A DNA stretch of 64,000 nt from Streptococcus suis (GCF_002960625.1 NZ_POJH01000021.1:50501-114500); one strand, 5' to 3'. Positions 44,377 through 54,586 are shown, counted from the stretch's first letter. A program made the numbers and translations. Notes: generated by a model from the sequence alone, not told the origin.

Positions 44377-44469
44377 CCTTTCATGCTTTGTGAAAATCAA
44401 GAATTATTTTTTCAGTAGGTATTTTGATTTTCATAAAGAATGATTACGAATAGAATTGAGGTGTTCTAA

Positions 44470-45357
44470 GTGCAGATAAATAAGATTAGAATGCGGGAAA
44501 CCATTGTATCCTATACCTTCTTGGCTCCTATTCTCATTTTCTTCACCATTTTTGTACTAGCTCCAATGATCATGGGATTTGTCACCAGTTTCTTTAACTA
44601 TACCATGACAGATTTCACCTTTGTTGGACTGGATAACTATGTACGGATGTTTAATGATCCGATCTTTATCAAATCTCTGATTAACACGTTGATTATCGTG
44701 GTTGGTTCAGTGCCAGTAGTTGTCTTCTTTTCAGTCTTTGTCGCTTCGCAGACCTATGAAAAGAATGTCATCGCTCGTTCCTTCTACCGTGCAGTTTTCT
44801 TCCTGCCTGTTGTAACGGGTTCCGTTGCTGTAACGGTTGTTTGGAAATGGATTTACGATCCACTATCAGGTATTTTGAACTTTGTCTTGAAATCTGGTGG
44901 AATCATCGAGCAAAACATCAGTTGGCTGGGAGATAAGCAATGGGCCTTGTTAGCCATTATCATTATCCTTTTGACAACTTCAGTTGGTCAGCCTATTATC
45001 CTCTACATTGCAGCTCTGGGAAATATTGATAATTCCTTGGTAGAGGCTGCGCGTGTGGATGGTGCCAATGAGCATCAGGTTTTCTGGCAAATCAAATGGC
45101 CAAGCCTCTTGCCAACAACTCTTTATATTGCAGTTATTACAACCATTAACTCCTTCCAATGTTTTGCCCTTATTCAGCTCTTAACTTCGGGTGGTCCAAA
45201 CTATTCGACTTCGACCCTCATGTACTACTTGTACGAAAAGGCCTTTAAGTTGTCTGAATATGGTTATGCAAATACCATGGGTGTTTTCCTAGCAGTCATG
45301 ATTGCCTTGATTTCCTTTGCCCAATTTAAGATTTTGGGTAATGATGTGGAGTACTAG
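44470..45357 (+). CDS. Sialic acid ABC transporter permease 1 (SatB-like)
   Basis: 295 aa, six helices, binding-protein-dependent permease of the MalF type. The EAA loop that contacts the ATPase reads EAARVDGANEHQVFWQIKWP. The start is GTG at 44470, supported by GAGG 8 nt upstream. It follows the binding-protein gene after a hairpin-containing gap of 155 nt. Confidence 0.92.
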   Translation: MQINKIRMRETIVSYTFLAPILIFFTIFVLAPMIMGFVTSFFNYTMTDFTFVGLDNYVRMFNDPIFIKSLINTLIIVVGSVPVVVFFSVFVASQTYEKNVIARSFYRAVFFLPVVTGSVAVTVVWKWIYDPLSGILNFVLKSGGIIEQNISWLGDKQWALLAIIIILLTTSVGQPIILYIAALGNIDNSLVEAARVDGANEHQVFWQIKWPSLLPTTLYIAVITTINSFQCFALIQLLTSGGPNYSTSTLMYYLYEKAFKLSEYGYANTMGVFLAVMIALISFAQFKILGNDVEY

Positions 45358-45370
45358 AAAGGAGGAGACC

Positions 45371-46201
45371 ATGAAAAAGAAAAACATTACGCCTTTTGGT
45401 GTCATTTCAACCATTATTTTGCTCTTGTTGACTATCCTTTTCATCTTTCCTTTCTACTGGATTATGACAGGGGCCTTTAAGTCACAGCCTCATACCATTG
45501 TCATTCCACCTCAGTGGTGGCCAACCCAGCCAACCTTGGAAAACTTTACCAAGTTGACAGTACAGAACCCAGCCTTACAATGGCTATGGAACTCTGTCTT
45601 CATTTCCTTGGCGACCATGATTTTGGTTTGTATGACTTCCTCCCTAGCAGGTTATGTCTTGGCTAAGAAACGTTTCTACGGACAGCGGATTTTGTTCTCA
45701 ATCTTCATCGCTGCCATGGCTCTTCCTAAACAGGTTGTACTTGTGCCTCTGGTACGGATTATCAACTTTATGGGTATTCATGATACCTTAGCGGCAGTTA
45801 TTCTACCCTTAGTTGGCTGGCCATTCGGTGTTTTCTTGATGAAGCAATTCTCAGAAAATATTCCGACAGAACTCTTGGAATCTGCTAAGATTGATGGTTG
45901 TGGAGAAGTGTCTACCTTCTGGAATGTTGCCTTTCCAATTGTCAAACCAGGTTTTGCGGCCTTGGCTATCTTTACCTTTATCAACTCTTGGAATGACTAC
46001 TTCATGCAGTTGGTTATGTTGACTTCTCGTCAGAATTTGACTATTTCGCTAGGTGTTGCAACCATGCAGGCTGAAATGGCAACCAACTATGGTGTTATTA
46101 TGGCGGGAGCTGCTATGGCTGCAGTGCCAATCGTTACTGTCTTCCTTGTCTTCCAAAAATCCTTTACTCAAGGTATCACCATGGGAGCGGTTAAAGGCTA
46201 A
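45371..46201 (+). CDS. Sialic acid ABC transporter permease 2 (SatC-like)
   Basis: 276 aa, six helices, MalG type. The EAA loop is ESAKIDGCGEVSTFWNVAFP. Start 45371 with GGAGGAG directly upstream, 13 nt after the first permease. It ends in the usual QGITMGAVKG. Confidence 0.93.
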   Translation: MKKKNITPFGVISTIILLLLTILFIFPFYWIMTGAFKSQPHTIVIPPQWWPTQPTLENFTKLTVQNPALQWLWNSVFISLATMILVCMTSSLAGYVLAKKRFYGQRILFSIFIAAMALPKQVVLVPLVRIINFMGIHDTLAAVILPLVGWPFGVFLMKQFSENIPTELLESAKIDGCGEVSTFWNVAFPIVKPGFAALAIFTFINSWNDYFMQLVMLTSRQNLTISLGVATMQAEMATNYGVIMAGAAMAAVPIVTVFLVFQKSFTQGITMGAVKG

Positions 46202-46230
46202 GAATTCGGATAGTTGGTGGAGAAAGATAC

Positions 46231-46686
46231 ATGATTTATGATCATATTGACAATTGTTCACAATATAAGGGACTACATCCCAATTTGGATCTTGCCTTGG
46301 CTGTTTTGGAAAAGGGTGATTTTCGCGAGCAGGATCTAGGCAGGTATGAAATCGCTGGTCAGGCCGTCTATTATTTCCTCCAGGAAAATACTCTTTCAGA
46401 AGAGTTCAAGGAGGAATTTGAATACCATCGTTCCTACGCGGATATCCATTTTGTTATCAGCGGACAGGAACAAATTTCTTACGGTTGTCGTCTGGTTAGA
46501 GAAGATACTGGTTTTGATCCAGCAAGTGATATCGGTTTTGTTCCGAGTGAAAAATGGGTGGATTGCCTACTTGATGGGAATTACTTTGCCATTTTCCTAC
46601 CTGGTGAGGTTCATCAGCCAAACCAATGGGCAGGTGGACAAAAGACTGTCCGCAAGTTTGTCATTAAAGTCTTACTAGACGATTAG
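46231..46686 (+). CDS. YhcH/YjgK/YiaL family protein (NanQ-like anomerase)
   Basis: 151 aa, single-domain beta barrel of the DUF386/YhcH family. Metal-binding type residues appear in YHRSYADIHFVISGQEQI and FLPGEVHQPNQW. E. coli members (NanQ) speed up conversion between sialic acid anomers. The position inside the nan operon supports the same role. Confidence 0.9.
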   Translation: MIYDHIDNCSQYKGLHPNLDLALAVLEKGDFREQDLGRYEIAGQAVYYFLQENTLSEEFKEEFEYHRSYADIHFVISGQEQISYGCRLVREDTGFDPASDIGFVPSEKWVDCLLDGNYFAIFLPGEVHQPNQWAGGQKTVRKFVIKVLLDD

Positions 46687-46718
46687 TTCTCAACTACAAT
46701 AGAAAGGGGAAGATGTAA

Positions 46719-47378
46719 ATGAAAGGAAAGGGTGGTAGAACACTGGTTCAGTCCTTGTTTGATGTTAATCATCCAGCATGGCAACTGGTAGAAAAACTCT
46801 TTGATCTCATGCTCTTAAATGGCTTAACTGTTTTGGCAAGTCTTCCTCTTTTTACCTTGGGAATTGCCAAACTAGCTCTCCAAGCGAGTTTATGGGACAT
46901 GAATGAAGAAGGGAAAATCAAGGTCTGGTCGACCTACTGGGGTCATTTTGGTCGCCAGTGGAAACAGGGCTTGGTCTTGTCACTGGTAGAAATTGGGCTA
47001 ACGACATTTTGCCTCTTGGATCTATATCTGATTTGGGGTCAGGCTGGTCTGGTATTTGACAGTTTTCGTGCAAGCTGTATTGCCATCCTACTCTTTAGTC
47101 AGCTACTTTGGGTCTATCTCTACCCGTTAGCCAGTCGATTTGATTTGCAGTTGAAAGACTTATTCCTAAAAGGAATTTTATGCCTGGGGAATATGCTGTC
47201 CTTGACCGCTATGGTTGGTCTGGTCTTTCTACTTGTAGCTACTATCCTCTTTTATTCAGACCTGACATTTTTAATCGGTCTGGTTTGTCTACTATTTTTT
47301 GCCTATGCGGGCCTATCCTTTCTATTCATTAGAGAATTTGGGTCAAGAATAAAAACAGTTAAAAAGGAATTAGAATGA
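46719..47378 (+). CDS. DUF624 (YesL-like) membrane protein
   Basis: 219 aa with about five hydrophobic helices. YesL/DUF624 proteins often sit beside carbohydrate ABC importers in Firmicutes; their role is unknown. N-terminal NHPAWQLVEKLFDLMLLNGL is typical. The stop overlaps nanA by 4 bp (ATGA). Confidence 0.85.
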   Translation: MKGKGGRTLVQSLFDVNHPAWQLVEKLFDLMLLNGLTVLASLPLFTLGIAKLALQASLWDMNEEGKIKVWSTYWGHFGRQWKQGLVLSLVEIGLTTFCLLDLYLIWGQAGLVFDSFRASCIAILLFSQLLWVYLYPLASRFDLQLKDLFLKGILCLGNMLSLTAMVGLVFLLVATILFYSDLTFLIGLVCLLFFAYAGLSFLFIREFGSRIKTVKKELE

Positions 47379-48295
47379 AAGATTTATCGAAATATCATGG
47401 AATTATCCCAGCCTTCTATGCCTGTTATGACGAGGCTGGTGAGATTAGTTCAGAACGTGTAAAAGCTCTGGTTCAGTATTTCATTGACAAGGGTGTTCAA
47501 GGGCTTTATGTCAACGGTTCGTCTGGCGAATGCATTTACCAAAGTGTGGCAGACCGCAAGCAAATTCTTGAAGCGGTCATGGAAGTTGCCAAGGGTAAAT
47601 TGACCATCATCAACCATGTGGCTTGTAACAATTTGAAGGACAGTGTGGAGCTAGCTCGTCATTCGGAAGAATTGGGTGTTGATGCTATTGCAGCCATCCC
47701 ACCGATTTACTTCCGTTTGCCAGAGTACAGCATTGCTGCTTACTGGAACGGTATTAGTGCAGCCGCACCAAATACAGATTTCATCATCTACAATATTCCG
47801 CAACTGGCAGGTGTGTCCTTGACACCAAGTCTTTATAAGGAAATGCTGAAAAATCCACGCGTGGTCGGTGTGAAAAATTCCTCTATGCCGGTGCAGGATA
47901 TTGATACCTTTGTAACCCTTGGTGGCGAAGACTATGTGGTATTCAATGGTCCAGATGAGCAATTCTTAGGTGGTCGCCTCATGGGCGCTAAGGGTGGAAT
48001 TGGGGGCACCTATGGTGCTATGCCAGAACTCTTCCTGCGTTTGAACCAATTGATTGCGGACAAGGACTTGGAAACAGCCCGTCAATTGCAGGCGACTATC
48101 AATACTATTATTGGTAAACTGGTTTCCGGTCATGGTCATATGTACGCTGTCATCAAGGAAGTCATCCGTATCAATGATGGCTTGGATATTGGTTCTGTTC
48201 GTGAACCTCTGACAGCCTTGACGGAAGAAGACTTGATCATTGCCCAAGAAGCAGCTCAGGTCATTCGCGATGCTAAGGAAAGATTTGGTGCCTAG
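47375..48295 (+). CDS. nanA: N-acetylneuraminate lyase
   Basis: Splits sialic acid into ManNAc and pyruvate through a Schiff base. 306 aa, DapA/NanA TIM barrel. Seen are GSSGE near residue 50, the Tyr block IIYNIPQLAGV, and the Schiff-base Lys in VVGVKNSS. The surrounding kinase, epimerase and importer settle NAL over DapA. Translationally coupled to the DUF624 gene. Confidence 0.95.
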   Translation: MKDLSKYHGIIPAFYACYDEAGEISSERVKALVQYFIDKGVQGLYVNGSSGECIYQSVADRKQILEAVMEVAKGKLTIINHVACNNLKDSVELARHSEELGVDAIAAIPPIYFRLPEYSIAAYWNGISAAAPNTDFIIYNIPQLAGVSLTPSLYKEMLKNPRVVGVKNSSMPVQDIDTFVTLGGEDYVVFNGPDEQFLGGRLMGAKGGIGGTYGAMPELFLRLNQLIADKDLETARQLQATINTIIGKLVSGHGHMYAVIKEVIRINDGLDIGSVREPLTALTEEDLIIAQEAAQVIRDAKERFGA

Positions 48296-48304
48296 GAGGT
48301 GTCT

Positions 48305-49195
48305 ATGAAAACCTATCTTGCTATTGATATTGGCGGAACTCAGATTAAATATGGTCGTCTGGATGAAGCGGGTCAGGTCCTAGAAAGTTATAAGATAGAC
48401 ACGGAAGCCCACAAGGGCGGCCCCCATATCCTAGCGACAGTCAAAAAACTTGTGGAAGATTTTCATGCCCAAGATGCCCTTTCAGGTGTAGCTATTTCAT
48501 CAGCTGGGATGGTTGACCCTGACAAGGGAGAGATTTTCTATTCAGGGCCACAAATTCCAAACTATGCTGGTACCCAGTTTAAGTCTGAAATTGAAACAAG
48601 TTTCGGACTTCCTTGTGAGATTGAAAATGATGTCAACTGTGCAGGACTAGCAGAAGGTATTTCAGGTGCTGGTCAAGGTAGTCGGATTTCCATTTGCTTG
48701 ACCATTGGAACGGGCATTGGAGGTTGCTTGCTAGTGGACGGTCAAATCTTCCATGGCTTTAGTAATTCAGCCTGTGAGGTCGGCTATCTCCACCTTTCAG
48801 ATGGGGCTTTCCAAGACCTGGCTTCAACGACGGCTCTTGTCCAAGAAGTGGCTCGTTTACATGATCAGGATCCAGCAGACTGGAACGGCTATAAGATTTT
48901 CCAGGAAGCCAAGGCAGGAGATGCTCACTGTATTGCTGCCATTGACCGAATGGTCAACTATCTTGGTCAAGGTATTGCCAATATCTGCTATGTAGCCAAT
49001 CCAGAAGTGGTCATTCTTGGCGGTGGTATTATGGCGCAAAAAGAGTATCTTTATGAGAAAATCCAAGCAGCTCTTAAGGCAAACCTGGTTTCAAGTCTAG
49101 CAGACAAGACCAAGCTAGCCTTTGCAGAGCATGAGAATGCAGCTGGTATGCTGGGTGCGTTTTATCATTTCCAACAAAAGCAGGGGCTACTATAA
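48305..49195 (+). CDS. nanK: ROK-family N-acetylmannosamine kinase
   Basis: Phosphorylates ManNAc to ManNAc-6-P for NanE. 296 aa. The ATP-binding motif is AIDIGGTQIKYG, the catalytic DxGxG-type segment is CLTIGTGIGGCLL, and the second glycine-rich motif is VVILGGGIM. The zinc-ligand Cys cluster of many ROK kinases is not evident. Start 48305 (AGGAGG 5 nt upstream) rather than the GTG at 48299. ROK specificity is taken from context. Confidence 0.9.
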   Translation: MKTYLAIDIGGTQIKYGRLDEAGQVLESYKIDTEAHKGGPHILATVKKLVEDFHAQDALSGVAISSAGMVDPDKGEIFYSGPQIPNYAGTQFKSEIETSFGLPCEIENDVNCAGLAEGISGAGQGSRISICLTIGTGIGGCLLVDGQIFHGFSNSACEVGYLHLSDGAFQDLASTTALVQEVARLHDQDPADWNGYKIFQEAKAGDAHCIAAIDRMVNYLGQGIANICYVANPEVVILGGGIMAQKEYLYEKIQAALKANLVSSLADKTKLAFAEHENAAGMLGAFYHFQQKQGLL

Positions 49196-49302
49196 TATAG
49201 TATTTTAGTTTATCTTTTATTACTTCGTTAACTCGCTTTGCCGTACTTCAGTACAGCCTGCAGCTCGTTGCCTAGTACTAAAAGCAAACTAAAAGACTAC
49301 AT
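49195..49302. repeat. Intergenic repeat family 1, copy B
   Basis: 108 bp with the same core as 29464-29570. The terminal arms TTTTAGTTT / AAACTAAAA differ from copy A in matching pairs, so the stem is preserved. It starts on the last base of the ROK kinase stop codon. Confidence 0.85.
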
Positions 49303-49307
49303 ACAAT

Positions 49308-49369
49308 AAGATGGAGAGCTTCCTTCCCTTTCTCTTCTCCTTTAGATTTGGAAGCTTTCCGTCTTTTTT
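49308..49369 (+). terminator. Terminator of the nan operon
   Basis: AAGATGGAGAGCTTCC / GGAAGCTTTCCGTCTT with a long pyrimidine-rich loop, followed by TTTT. Confidence 0.75.
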
Positions 49370-49391
49370 CTAGTTGTAGAGAGGTTGAATG

Positions 49392-50360
49392 ATGATTGAT
49401 AATATGACCTTGCAGGATATGCTGACCTATCGTGGTCGGCAGGAAATACCTGCAGATTTCGATGCTTTCTGGCAAAATGAAAAAAATCAGTTGACAGGTC
49501 TAGCAGACCATGTATTACTTGAAAAAGAATGTGGCTTGCCTCATGTAGCTTGCTACGAACTGACCTTTACGGGTACAAATGGTTCCAAGGTTTTTGCCAA
49601 GTGCCTCTTTCCAAAGAGTGAGCAAGCTGTTCCCGTTCTCTTTTATTTCCATGGTTACCAGGGTCAAGGACCCGACTGGTCTGAGAACTTGAAATTTTTA
49701 GCAGCTGGTTATGGGGTAGTAGCTATGGACGTCCGTGGGCAGGCTGGTCGTTCTCAAGACTTGGGGCAATTTGATGGTCTCACTGTTAAGGGGCAGGTTA
49801 TTCGAGGGATGCTTCAAGGACCAGACCACTTGTTTTATAAGGATGTCTATCTGGATGTCTATCAGCTGATTGAGATTATTGCCAGCTTGGACTTTGTTGA
49901 CCAGAAGCGCCTGGTGTCTTACGGTGCCTCACAGGGAGGGGCCTTGGCCTTGGTGGCTGCTGCTCTCAGTCCCCACATCAGTAAAACGGTAGCCATCTAT
50001 CCTTTCTTATCTGACTTTAAACGGGTCTTGGAACTTGGCAATAATAGTGAAGCCTACGACGAATTGTTTCGATATTTCAAATTTTCAGATCCGTTTTATG
50101 AAAGGGAAGAGGAAGTTCTTCGAACCCTATCCTATATTGATGTAAAAAATCTGGCTCACTTGATTTCATGCCCAGTAGCTATGGTGACGGGCTTAGAAGA
50201 TGGAGTTTGTCCTCCATCAACCCAATTTGCTATCTACAATCGACTGGAAGTTGAAAAAGAAATGAAAATCTTACCAGAATATGCCCACGATGCCATGCAT
50301 GTAAAGGTTAATGACTATGTCTATGATTATTTAATCGGGACACGTTTTTCGGCTAACTAA
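49392..50360 (+). CDS. Acetyl xylan esterase/cephalosporin deacetylase family (AXE1) protein
   Basis: An alpha/beta hydrolase of 322 aa. The nucleophile elbow is SYGASQGGALAL, the oxyanion region is FYFHGYQGQGPDWS, and the catalytic Asp/His are near VTGLEDGVCPPS and EYAHDAMH. No signal peptide, so it is cytoplasmic. Beside the nan operon it may remove O-acetyl groups from imported sialic acid; this is inferred from context only. Start 49392 is preferred over 49389 by SD spacing. Confidence 0.88.
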   Translation: MIDNMTLQDMLTYRGRQEIPADFDAFWQNEKNQLTGLADHVLLEKECGLPHVACYELTFTGTNGSKVFAKCLFPKSEQAVPVLFYFHGYQGQGPDWSENLKFLAAGYGVVAMDVRGQAGRSQDLGQFDGLTVKGQVIRGMLQGPDHLFYKDVYLDVYQLIEIIASLDFVDQKRLVSYGASQGGALALVAAALSPHISKTVAIYPFLSDFKRVLELGNNSEAYDELFRYFKFSDPFYEREEEVLRTLSYIDVKNLAHLISCPVAMVTGLEDGVCPPSTQFAIYNRLEVEKEMKILPEYAHDAMHVKVNDYVYDYLIGTRFSAN

Positions 50361-50362
50361 TT

Positions 50363-50395
50363 AAAGGCACTACTTGAAATACAGTAGTGCCTTTT
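50363..50395. terminator. Bidirectional terminator between the esterase and rpiR genes
   Basis: AAAGGCACTAC / GTAGTGCCTTT, an 11-bp perfect stem, 10-nt loop, with A and T runs on either side. Confidence 0.88.
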
Positions 50396-50399
50396 GTGC

Positions 50400-51212
50400 T
50401 TATTCCTTGATGGTTTGTTTGAAAATACTTTCTTTTCTGTCCTTGTCGATGGATAAAAAATAGGCGTAGATAACATCAAGCATGATGAGGAGGGGAATTT
50501 GAGGGGAAATACGGTTGCCATAGTTGAGATGGCGGACAGAGGCGACTGGAATGACTTGGTCAAAGGGGGACTGAGAAGGTGTCTTGGTGGTTAGAAGGGC
50601 AGTTGTGCTCCCTTTCTGAGCAGCCAAGTGTAAGTGTTCGATGACTTCTTCTGTCTGACCGGACAAGGAGAGTCCAATGACCAAGCAGGTCTGATCTAGG
50701 ATATTGGTTGTCCAAATGAGGTTGTTTTTATCTGTAATGGCATCACAAACGACCCCCAGTCGCATAAAACGGGATTTGATTTCCATGGCCACTAAGCCAG
50801 AACTACCTATACCATAGAAGTAGACACGTTTACTACTGTCAATGAGCTTGGCAATTTCTTCCAATTTTTCTTCATCCACTAAATTGTTGGTGGCAGTCAA
50901 GATTTCTTCGTAGTCGATCAAGACTTTTTTCGTCAGGCTGCGCTGCAATTTCTCAAAATGCTTATCCAAATACTGCTGGTTATTTTGAAATGCGAAAACA
51001 AATTCCCTGTAGCCAGAAAATCCACATTTTTTAGCAAACCTGGTCAGAGCAGATGGGGAAATATGCAGGGTTTGGGTGGTGTTTTCAAGGCTGAGATCAG
51101 CACTGGCAGGGTCCAACTGGGTAAAGTAGCTGGCTATTTGCTTTTCAAGCCTTGTCATTTGGTCCAAATGAGCTTCGATAATTGCAGTAATATGTTTCGG
51201 TGTTTGTAACAT
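50400..51212 (-). CDS. RpiR/MurR-family transcriptional regulator
   Basis: 270 aa. N-terminal HTH_6 domain (about 1-77) with HISPSALTRFAKKCGFSGYREF, then a SIS sugar-phosphate-binding domain (about 115-245) with VYFYGIGSSGLVA and VIGLSLSGQTEEV. Convergent with the nan operon, the same arrangement as the pneumococcal sialic acid regulator. The likely effector is a pathway intermediate such as ManNAc-6-P. Confidence 0.9.
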   Translation of the reverse strand: MLQTPKHITAIIEAHLDQMTRLEKQIASYFTQLDPASADLSLENTTQTLHISPSALTRFAKKCGFSGYREFVFAFQNNQQYLDKHFEKLQRSLTKKVLIDYEEILTATNNLVDEEKLEEIAKLIDSSKRVYFYGIGSSGLVAMEIKSRFMRLGVVCDAITDKNNLIWTTNILDQTCLVIGLSLSGQTEEVIEHLHLAAQKGSTTALLTTKTPSQSPFDQVIPVASVRHLNYGNRISPQIPLLIMLDVIYAYFLSIDKDRKESIFKQTIKE

Positions 51213-51311
51213 TTTCCATTCCTTTGATAGCTTCTGAGGATATTATACCACTAAAAACTCCTCATTGATAGGTTTTGTGTTATAATGGAACTGTAAAGGG
51301 AACGTAGTGTT

Positions 51312-51809
51312 ATGTATATTGAAATGATTGATGAAACAGGGCAGGTTTCTGCTCAGATGCAGGAGCAGATTACGGATTTGCTCCAGTTTGCTGCCGAAAA
51401 AATTGGCAAGCAGAATAAGGAAATGGCTGTGACCTTTGTGGATAATAAGCGTGTCCATGAAGTGAACTTGGAGTACCGTGGGATTGACCGTCCTACAGAT
51501 GTAGTCAGCCTAGAGTATAAGCCAGAAAACGAGATTTTCTTCGACGAGGAAGACTTGCAGGACAATCCTGAATTGGCTGAAATGATGGAAGATTTTGATG
51601 CCTATATTGGTGAGTTGTATATTTCTATCGATAAGGCGCGTGAGCAAGCTGAAGATTATGGTCATAGCTACGAGCGCGAAATGGGCTTTTTAGCTGTACA
51701 CGGTTTTCTGCATATCAATGGCTATGATCATTATAGACCAGAAGATGAGGCAGAAATGTTTGGTTTACAAGAAGAAATTTTGACAGCTTATGGACTTACA
51801 AGAAAATAA
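51312..51809 (+). CDS. ybeY: Endoribonuclease YbeY
   Basis: A zinc-dependent RNase for 16S rRNA 3' maturation and ribosome quality control. 165 aa. The metal site [11 protein letters not shown] is present near residue 130. A TATAAT (51280-51285) precedes it. It leads the conserved ybeY-dgkA-era block and overlaps dgkA by 20 nt. Confidence 0.95.
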   Translation: MYIEMIDETGQVSAQMQEQITDLLQFAAEKIGKQNKEMAVTFVDNKRVHEVNLEYRGIDRPTDVVSLEYKPENEIFFDEEDLQDNPELAEMMEDFDAYIGELYISIDKAREQAEDYGHSYEREMGFLAVHGFLHINGYDHYRPEDEAEMFGLQEEILTAYGLTRK

Positions 51810-52191
51810 TTCAAAAAATCGTTGGAAAAATAGGGAGTTGATGGCCAGTTTGGACTTTGCTATGTCAGGTCTTTTGACGGCTTTCAAGGAAGAGCGCAAC
51901 ATGAAGAAGCATCTAGCTTCAGCTGTCCTAGTTGTGCTTGCGGGATTGATTTTTCAGGTATCTGTTACAGAATGGCTTTTCCTCTTGCTTAGTATCAGTT
52001 TGGTCATTGCTTTTGAAATCATGAACTCAGCTATCGAGAGTGTAGTGGATTTGGCTTCTGACTATCATTTCCACCTATTAGCTAAGAATGCAAAAGACAT
52101 GGCAGCAGGGGCAGTCTTGTTTGTGTCAGGCTTTGCCCTGGTGACCGGTCTTATTATCTTTGTGCCGAAAATTTGGGACTTTATTTTTTAG
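51790..52191 (+). CDS. dgkA: Undecaprenol/diacylglycerol kinase (DgkA)
   Basis: A small integral membrane kinase of 133 aa. In Gram-positives it phosphorylates undecaprenol. Three helices; the family motif [20 protein letters not shown] carries the catalytic Glu and nucleotide-site residues, and [12 protein letters not shown] follows. The start lies inside ybeY. Confidence 0.93.
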   Translation: MDLQENNSKNRWKNRELMASLDFAMSGLLTAFKEERNMKKHLASAVLVVLAGLIFQVSVTEWLFLLLSISLVIAFEIMNSAIESVVDLASDYHFHLLAKNAKDMAAGAVLFVSGFALVTGLIIFVPKIWDFIF

Positions 52192-52207
52192 AAGTTAAGG
52201 AGAATTC

Positions 52208-53107
52208 ATGACATTTAAGTCAGGTTTTGTGGCGATTTTAGGTCGTCCAAACGTTGGGAAATCAACCTTTCTCAACTATGTAATGGGGCAAAAAATTGCT
52301 ATCATGAGCGATAAGGCTCAAACAACCCGTAATAAGATTATGGGCATTTATACGACAGAGGAAGAGCAGATTGTCTTCATTGACACACCAGGAATTCACA
52401 AACCCAAGACGGCTTTAGGAGATTTTATGGTGGAATCTGCCTACAGCACCCTGCGTGAAGTGGACACGGTCCTCTTTATGGTGCCAGCTGATGAAAAAAG
52501 AGGCAAGGGTGACGACATGATTATGGAGCGGCTCAAGCAGGCAAAAGTTCCAGTTATCCTCGTTGTTAACAAGATTGATAAGGTTCATCCAGACCAGTTA
52601 CTTGAGCAGATTGATGATTTCCGTCAACAGATGGACTTCAAGGAAATTGTGCCCATTTCTGCTACCCAAGGGAACAATGTCAATCGCTTGATGGAAATTC
52701 TCAAGGAAAACCTGGACGAAGGTTTCCAATATTTTCCTGCGGACCAAATCACTGACCACCCAGAACGTTTCTTGGTGTCTGAGATGATTCGGGAGAAGGT
52801 TTTGCACCTGACCCGTGAGGAAATTCCGCACTCTGTCGCCGTTGTCATCGAGTCCATGAAACGTGATGAATTTACCGACAAGGTTCACATTCGTGCGACC
52901 ATTATGGTAGAGCGTGATAGCCAGAAAGGCATCATCATCGGCAAGCAAGGAGCCATGCTCAAGAAAATTGGTTCCATGGCCCGCCGCGATATCGAACTCA
53001 TGTTAGGCGACAAAGTCTTCCTCGAAACCTGGGTCAAGGTCAAGAAAAACTGGCGTGACAAAAAACTAGACCTCGCCGATTTTGGTTATAATGAGAAGGA
53101 ATATTAA
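52208..53107 (+). CDS. era: GTPase Era
   Basis: Ribosome-associated GTPase that binds the 3' end of 16S rRNA during 30S assembly. 299 aa. G1 is [13 protein letters not shown]3 is [10 protein letters not shown]4 is NKID. The C-terminal KH domain includes [15 protein letters not shown]. Same operon as ybeY, whose product acts on the same rRNA end. Confidence 0.97.
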   Translation: MTFKSGFVAILGRPNVGKSTFLNYVMGQKIAIMSDKAQTTRNKIMGIYTTEEEQIVFIDTPGIHKPKTALGDFMVESAYSTLREVDTVLFMVPADEKRGKGDDMIMERLKQAKVPVILVVNKIDKVHPDQLLEQIDDFRQQMDFKEIVPISATQGNNVNRLMEILKENLDEGFQYFPADQITDHPERFLVSEMIREKVLHLTREEIPHSVAVVIESMKRDEFTDKVHIRATIMVERDSQKGIIIGKQGAMLKKIGSMARRDIELMLGDKVFLETWVKVKKNWRDKKLDLADFGYNEKEY

Positions 53108-53163
53108 GAAGGTTAAAGTAGATTGCTGAGCTGAGCTCAGCAATTTCTGTGAGGAGGATAAGT

Positions 53164-53991
53164 ATGCCCGAATTACCCGAGGTTGAGACGGTTCGTCGTG
53201 GTTTGAATAGGCTTGTCAGGGGAAAGGTCATCGCCAAGGTGGAGGTGACCTATGCCCCTATGATTAAGACTGGTGTGGATGTCTTCTGTCAGGAATTGCT
53301 TGGTCAGGAGATTTTAGATGTGGACCGTCGTGGCAAGTATCTCTTGATTTACCTGACGGACCATGTCCTCATTTCCCACTTGCGAATGGAGGGCAAGTAC
53401 AATTTCTTTCCTGACCAGGTGCCTGCCAACAAGCACTTCCATGCCTTTTTTACCTTCACAGACGGTTCAACCTTGGTTTATCAGGATGTCCGCAAGTTTG
53501 GGACCATGGAACTGCTGGGCAAGGCAGATGTGGATACCTATTTTATCAGTCGAAAAATTGGTCCTGAGCCGACGGAGGAAGATTTTGACTTAGAAGAATT
53601 TGCACTCAAGTTAGCTAAGTCGAGAAAGCCCATTAAGTCGTATCTTTTGGACCAGTCTTTGGTGGCTGGTTTGGGCAATATCTATGTCGATGAGGTCTTG
53701 TTTAAGGCCCAAGTTCATCCTGCACAGACGAGTAATCTGTTGTCGGCAGAGCAGGTGGCGGACCTCCGTCAAGCCACCATAGAAGTTCTGCAATTAGGTA
53801 TCGAAAAAGGTGGCTCAACCATTCGGACCTATAAGAATGCCTTGGGCATGGACGGGACCATGCAGGATTATTTACAAGTTTATGGAAAGACAGGGCGGGT
53901 CTGTCCCCGTTGCCAGACAGAGATTGTCAAAATCCAGTTGGGCGGTCGTGGGACACATTTCTGTCCTCAGTGTCAGGTGAAAGATGGCTAA
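53164..53991 (+). CDS. mutM: Formamidopyrimidine-DNA glycosylase (MutM/Fpg)
   Basis: Base-excision repair of oxidised purines, with AP lyase activity. 275 aa. The catalytic N-terminus [14 protein letters not shown] must begin at Pro2, which fixes the start at 53164; GGAGG is just upstream. The helix-two-turn-helix region includes [12 protein letters not shown]. The C-terminal zinc finger CPRCQTEI...CPQCQ is intact. Overlaps coaE by 8 nt. Confidence 0.96.
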   Translation: MPELPEVETVRRGLNRLVRGKVIAKVEVTYAPMIKTGVDVFCQELLGQEILDVDRRGKYLLIYLTDHVLISHLRMEGKYNFFPDQVPANKHFHAFFTFTDGSTLVYQDVRKFGTMELLGKADVDTYFISRKIGPEPTEEDFDLEEFALKLAKSRKPIKSYLLDQSLVAGLGNIYVDEVLFKAQVHPAQTSNLLSAEQVADLRQATIEVLQLGIEKGGSTIRTYKNALGMDGTMQDYLQVYGKTGRVCPRCQTEIVKIQLGGRGTHFCPQCQVKDG

Positions 53992-54586
53992 AGTTATCGG
54001 TCTAACAGGCGGTATCGCCTCTGGAAAATCAACCGTTACAGCTTTTCTGAGAGAACAAGGTTATCCAGTCATCGATGCGGATGCGGTTGTTCACGAATTA
54101 CAGGTCAAGGGCGGCAAACTCTATCAGGTCTTACTGGCTGAGTTTGGGGAAGCAATCCTGTCAGCTGATGGCAGTCTAGATAGGGCTAAGCTGGGTCAGG
54201 CTGTTTTTGCGGATAGCAAATTGCGGGCTCGTTTATCTGTCTTGCAGGACCAGATTATCAGGCAGGAGCTGTTGGCTAGAAGGGATGCCCTCAAGCAGAC
54301 CGAACCAGTGATTTTCATGGATATTCCCCTGCTCTACGAGGCGGATTATAGCGGGGAGGTAGATGAAGTCTGGCTGGTCTATGTCGATAGAGCGCAGCAG
54401 TTGGAACGGCTTATGAAACGCAATGGCTTAGCTGTTCAAGATGCGGAAAATCGGCTGGCAGCTCAGCTTTCTTTAGAGGAAAAACGGTTGCAAGCCCAGG
54501 TGGTGATTGACAATAGGGGAGCGGTTGAGGCGACCTTAGCACAGGTTGCGCAACTTTTGGAGGAAATGAAAGATGGACGAGGCTAG
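53984..54586 (+). CDS. coaE: Dephospho-CoA kinase
   Basis: Final step of coenzyme A synthesis. 200 aa. The P-loop is [21 protein letters not shown] and the lid region follow. Overlaps both mutM and the MFS gene, so the three are tightly coupled. Confidence 0.95.
   Translation: MAKVIGLTGGIASGKSTVTAFLREQGYPVIDADAVVHELQVKGGKLYQVLLAEFGEAILSADGSLDRAKLGQAVFADSKLRARLSVLQDQIIRQELLARRDALKQTEPVIFMDIPLLYEADYSGEVDEVWLVYVDRAQQLERLMKRNGLAVQDAENRLAAQLSLEEKRLQAQVVIDNRGAVEATLAQVAQLLEEMKDGRG

Noticed and set aside
44445..44452. TACGAATA, the core of the SigX (ComX) cin-box, upstream of the first sialic acid permease.
   Set aside because: An 8-base word is expected about twice by chance in both strands of this window, it lacks the usual T-rich lead, and a competence promoter inside the nan operon has no support.
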